A stretch of 64,000 nt of DNA. Source: Lentibacillus populi. GTDB taxonomy: Bacteria > Bacillota > Bacilli > Bacillales > Amphibacillaceae. Positions 63,898-64,000 of this stretch are shown here, in pieces (positions within the stretch are counted from its first letter, which is position 1; each line of letters opens with the position of its first letter). The notes under the pieces were generated by a model. It saw only the letters and a program-made list of their open reading frames with translations, ran no database searches and was not told the origin of the DNA. The position numbers and the translations under genes are program-made. The stretch lies in contig BMJD01000004.1 in assembly GCA_014642895.1 (NCBI GenBank), forward strand, positions 1-64,000. Direction: 5' to 3'.

Positions 63898-64000
63898 TTA
63901 ATTATCTTTATACTTATCAAGTTTATGACCAATAACATCACCGAGCTGGAAGCTGGATTGTTCGTCATCTTTTTCATATTGTTTATAATTGTCTGCAGCT
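63898..64000 (-). CDS. rpsA: C-terminus of S1-domain protein (YpfD/RpsA-like), partial
   Basis: Only the last 33 codons are in the window; the 5' part continues past 64000. The end reads SSFQLGDVIGHKLDKYKDN, similar to the C-terminal FxLGDxIGDKL signature of Firmicute S1-domain proteins (YpfD), which precede yphA-der in B. subtilis. No S1 domain can be seen in this part, so the call depends on the tail and position. Confidence 0.6.
   Translation of the reverse strand, partial: AADNYKQYEKDDEQSSFQLGDVIGHKLDKYKDN

Overview
The window is a 64 kb piece of the chromosome of a low-GC, endospore-forming Bacillaceae bacterium. Gene order follows the Bacillus subtilis ypwA-to-yphA region closely: gpsB, rnpB, ypsC, recU-ponA, nth-dnaD, asnS-aspB, dinG, panBCD, birA, cca, dapB, qcrABC, the aro genes, hepS-menG-hepT, hbs, spoIVA, gpsA, der. 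Spore genes (sspM, spoIVA, spoVIF) confirm a spore former. The repeats and accessory genes suggest the Virgibacillus/Oceanobacillus/Lentibacillus group, but that is only an impression. No rRNA, tRNA, CRISPR array, prophage or intact transposase was seen.

Layout. 0.1-11 kb is an accessory segment. It holds an NlpC/P60 wall hydrolase, a DUF2512 membrane protein, an HD phosphohydrolase coupled to formate-THF ligase (fhs), a cold-shock gene with a structured leader, a type III polyketide synthase/methyltransferase pair (bpsA-bpsB), a ba3-type oxidase operon (including a 48-residue subunit IIa) and a copper nitrite reductase lipoprotein (nirK). FNR/CRP-type palindromes precede the oxidase and nirK. 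11-24 kb: ypwA, ypsC, RNase P RNA, gpsB, cdd, yppE, yppC, sspM, recU-ponA, nth, dnaD, asnS. 24-38 kb: aspB, ypmB, ypmA, dinG, pantothenate genes, birA, cca, bshA, mgsA, dapB, mazG and a yitT-family gene. 38-45 kb: yugP, a very short ypjB-like gene, ypjA, the menaquinol:cytochrome c reductase (qcrABC), ypiF, ypiB, ypiA. 45-53 kb: aroA, tyrA, hisC, aroH, aroB, aroC, cheR, ndk. 53-64 kb: heptaprenyl diphosphate synthase and menaquinone methylation, TRAP (mtrB), HU, spoIVA, yphF, yphE, spoVIF, gpsA, der, yphA and the tail of an S1-like ribosomal protein gene. Together they cover respiration (bc complex, ba3 oxidase, menaquinone), nitrite reduction, aromatic and pantothenate biosynthesis, wall growth and sporulation.

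The most unusual feature is two families of dispersed, highly structured intergenic repeats. Family 1 (about 120-320 bp; eight more or less complete copies) is a chain of hairpins that starts AACAAAGGCG(C/T)AAGCGCC. Four copies lie directly at the stop codons of bshA, mgsA, aroA and aroH, in the same sense as the gene. In aroH and mgsA the repeat supplies the last codons and the stop. Two sites where B. subtilis has genes that are missing here (the trp operon between aroH and hisC, and bshB1 between mgsA and bshA) are occupied by family-1 copies. Family 2 has inverted ends built on GTTCAAAAAGTC. It occurs as long (150-290 bp) and nearly identical miniature (about 55 bp) forms, several sitting just downstream of terminators. 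Many genes use GTG or TTG starts supported by well-placed Shine-Dalgarno sequences, and starts have been trimmed accordingly.
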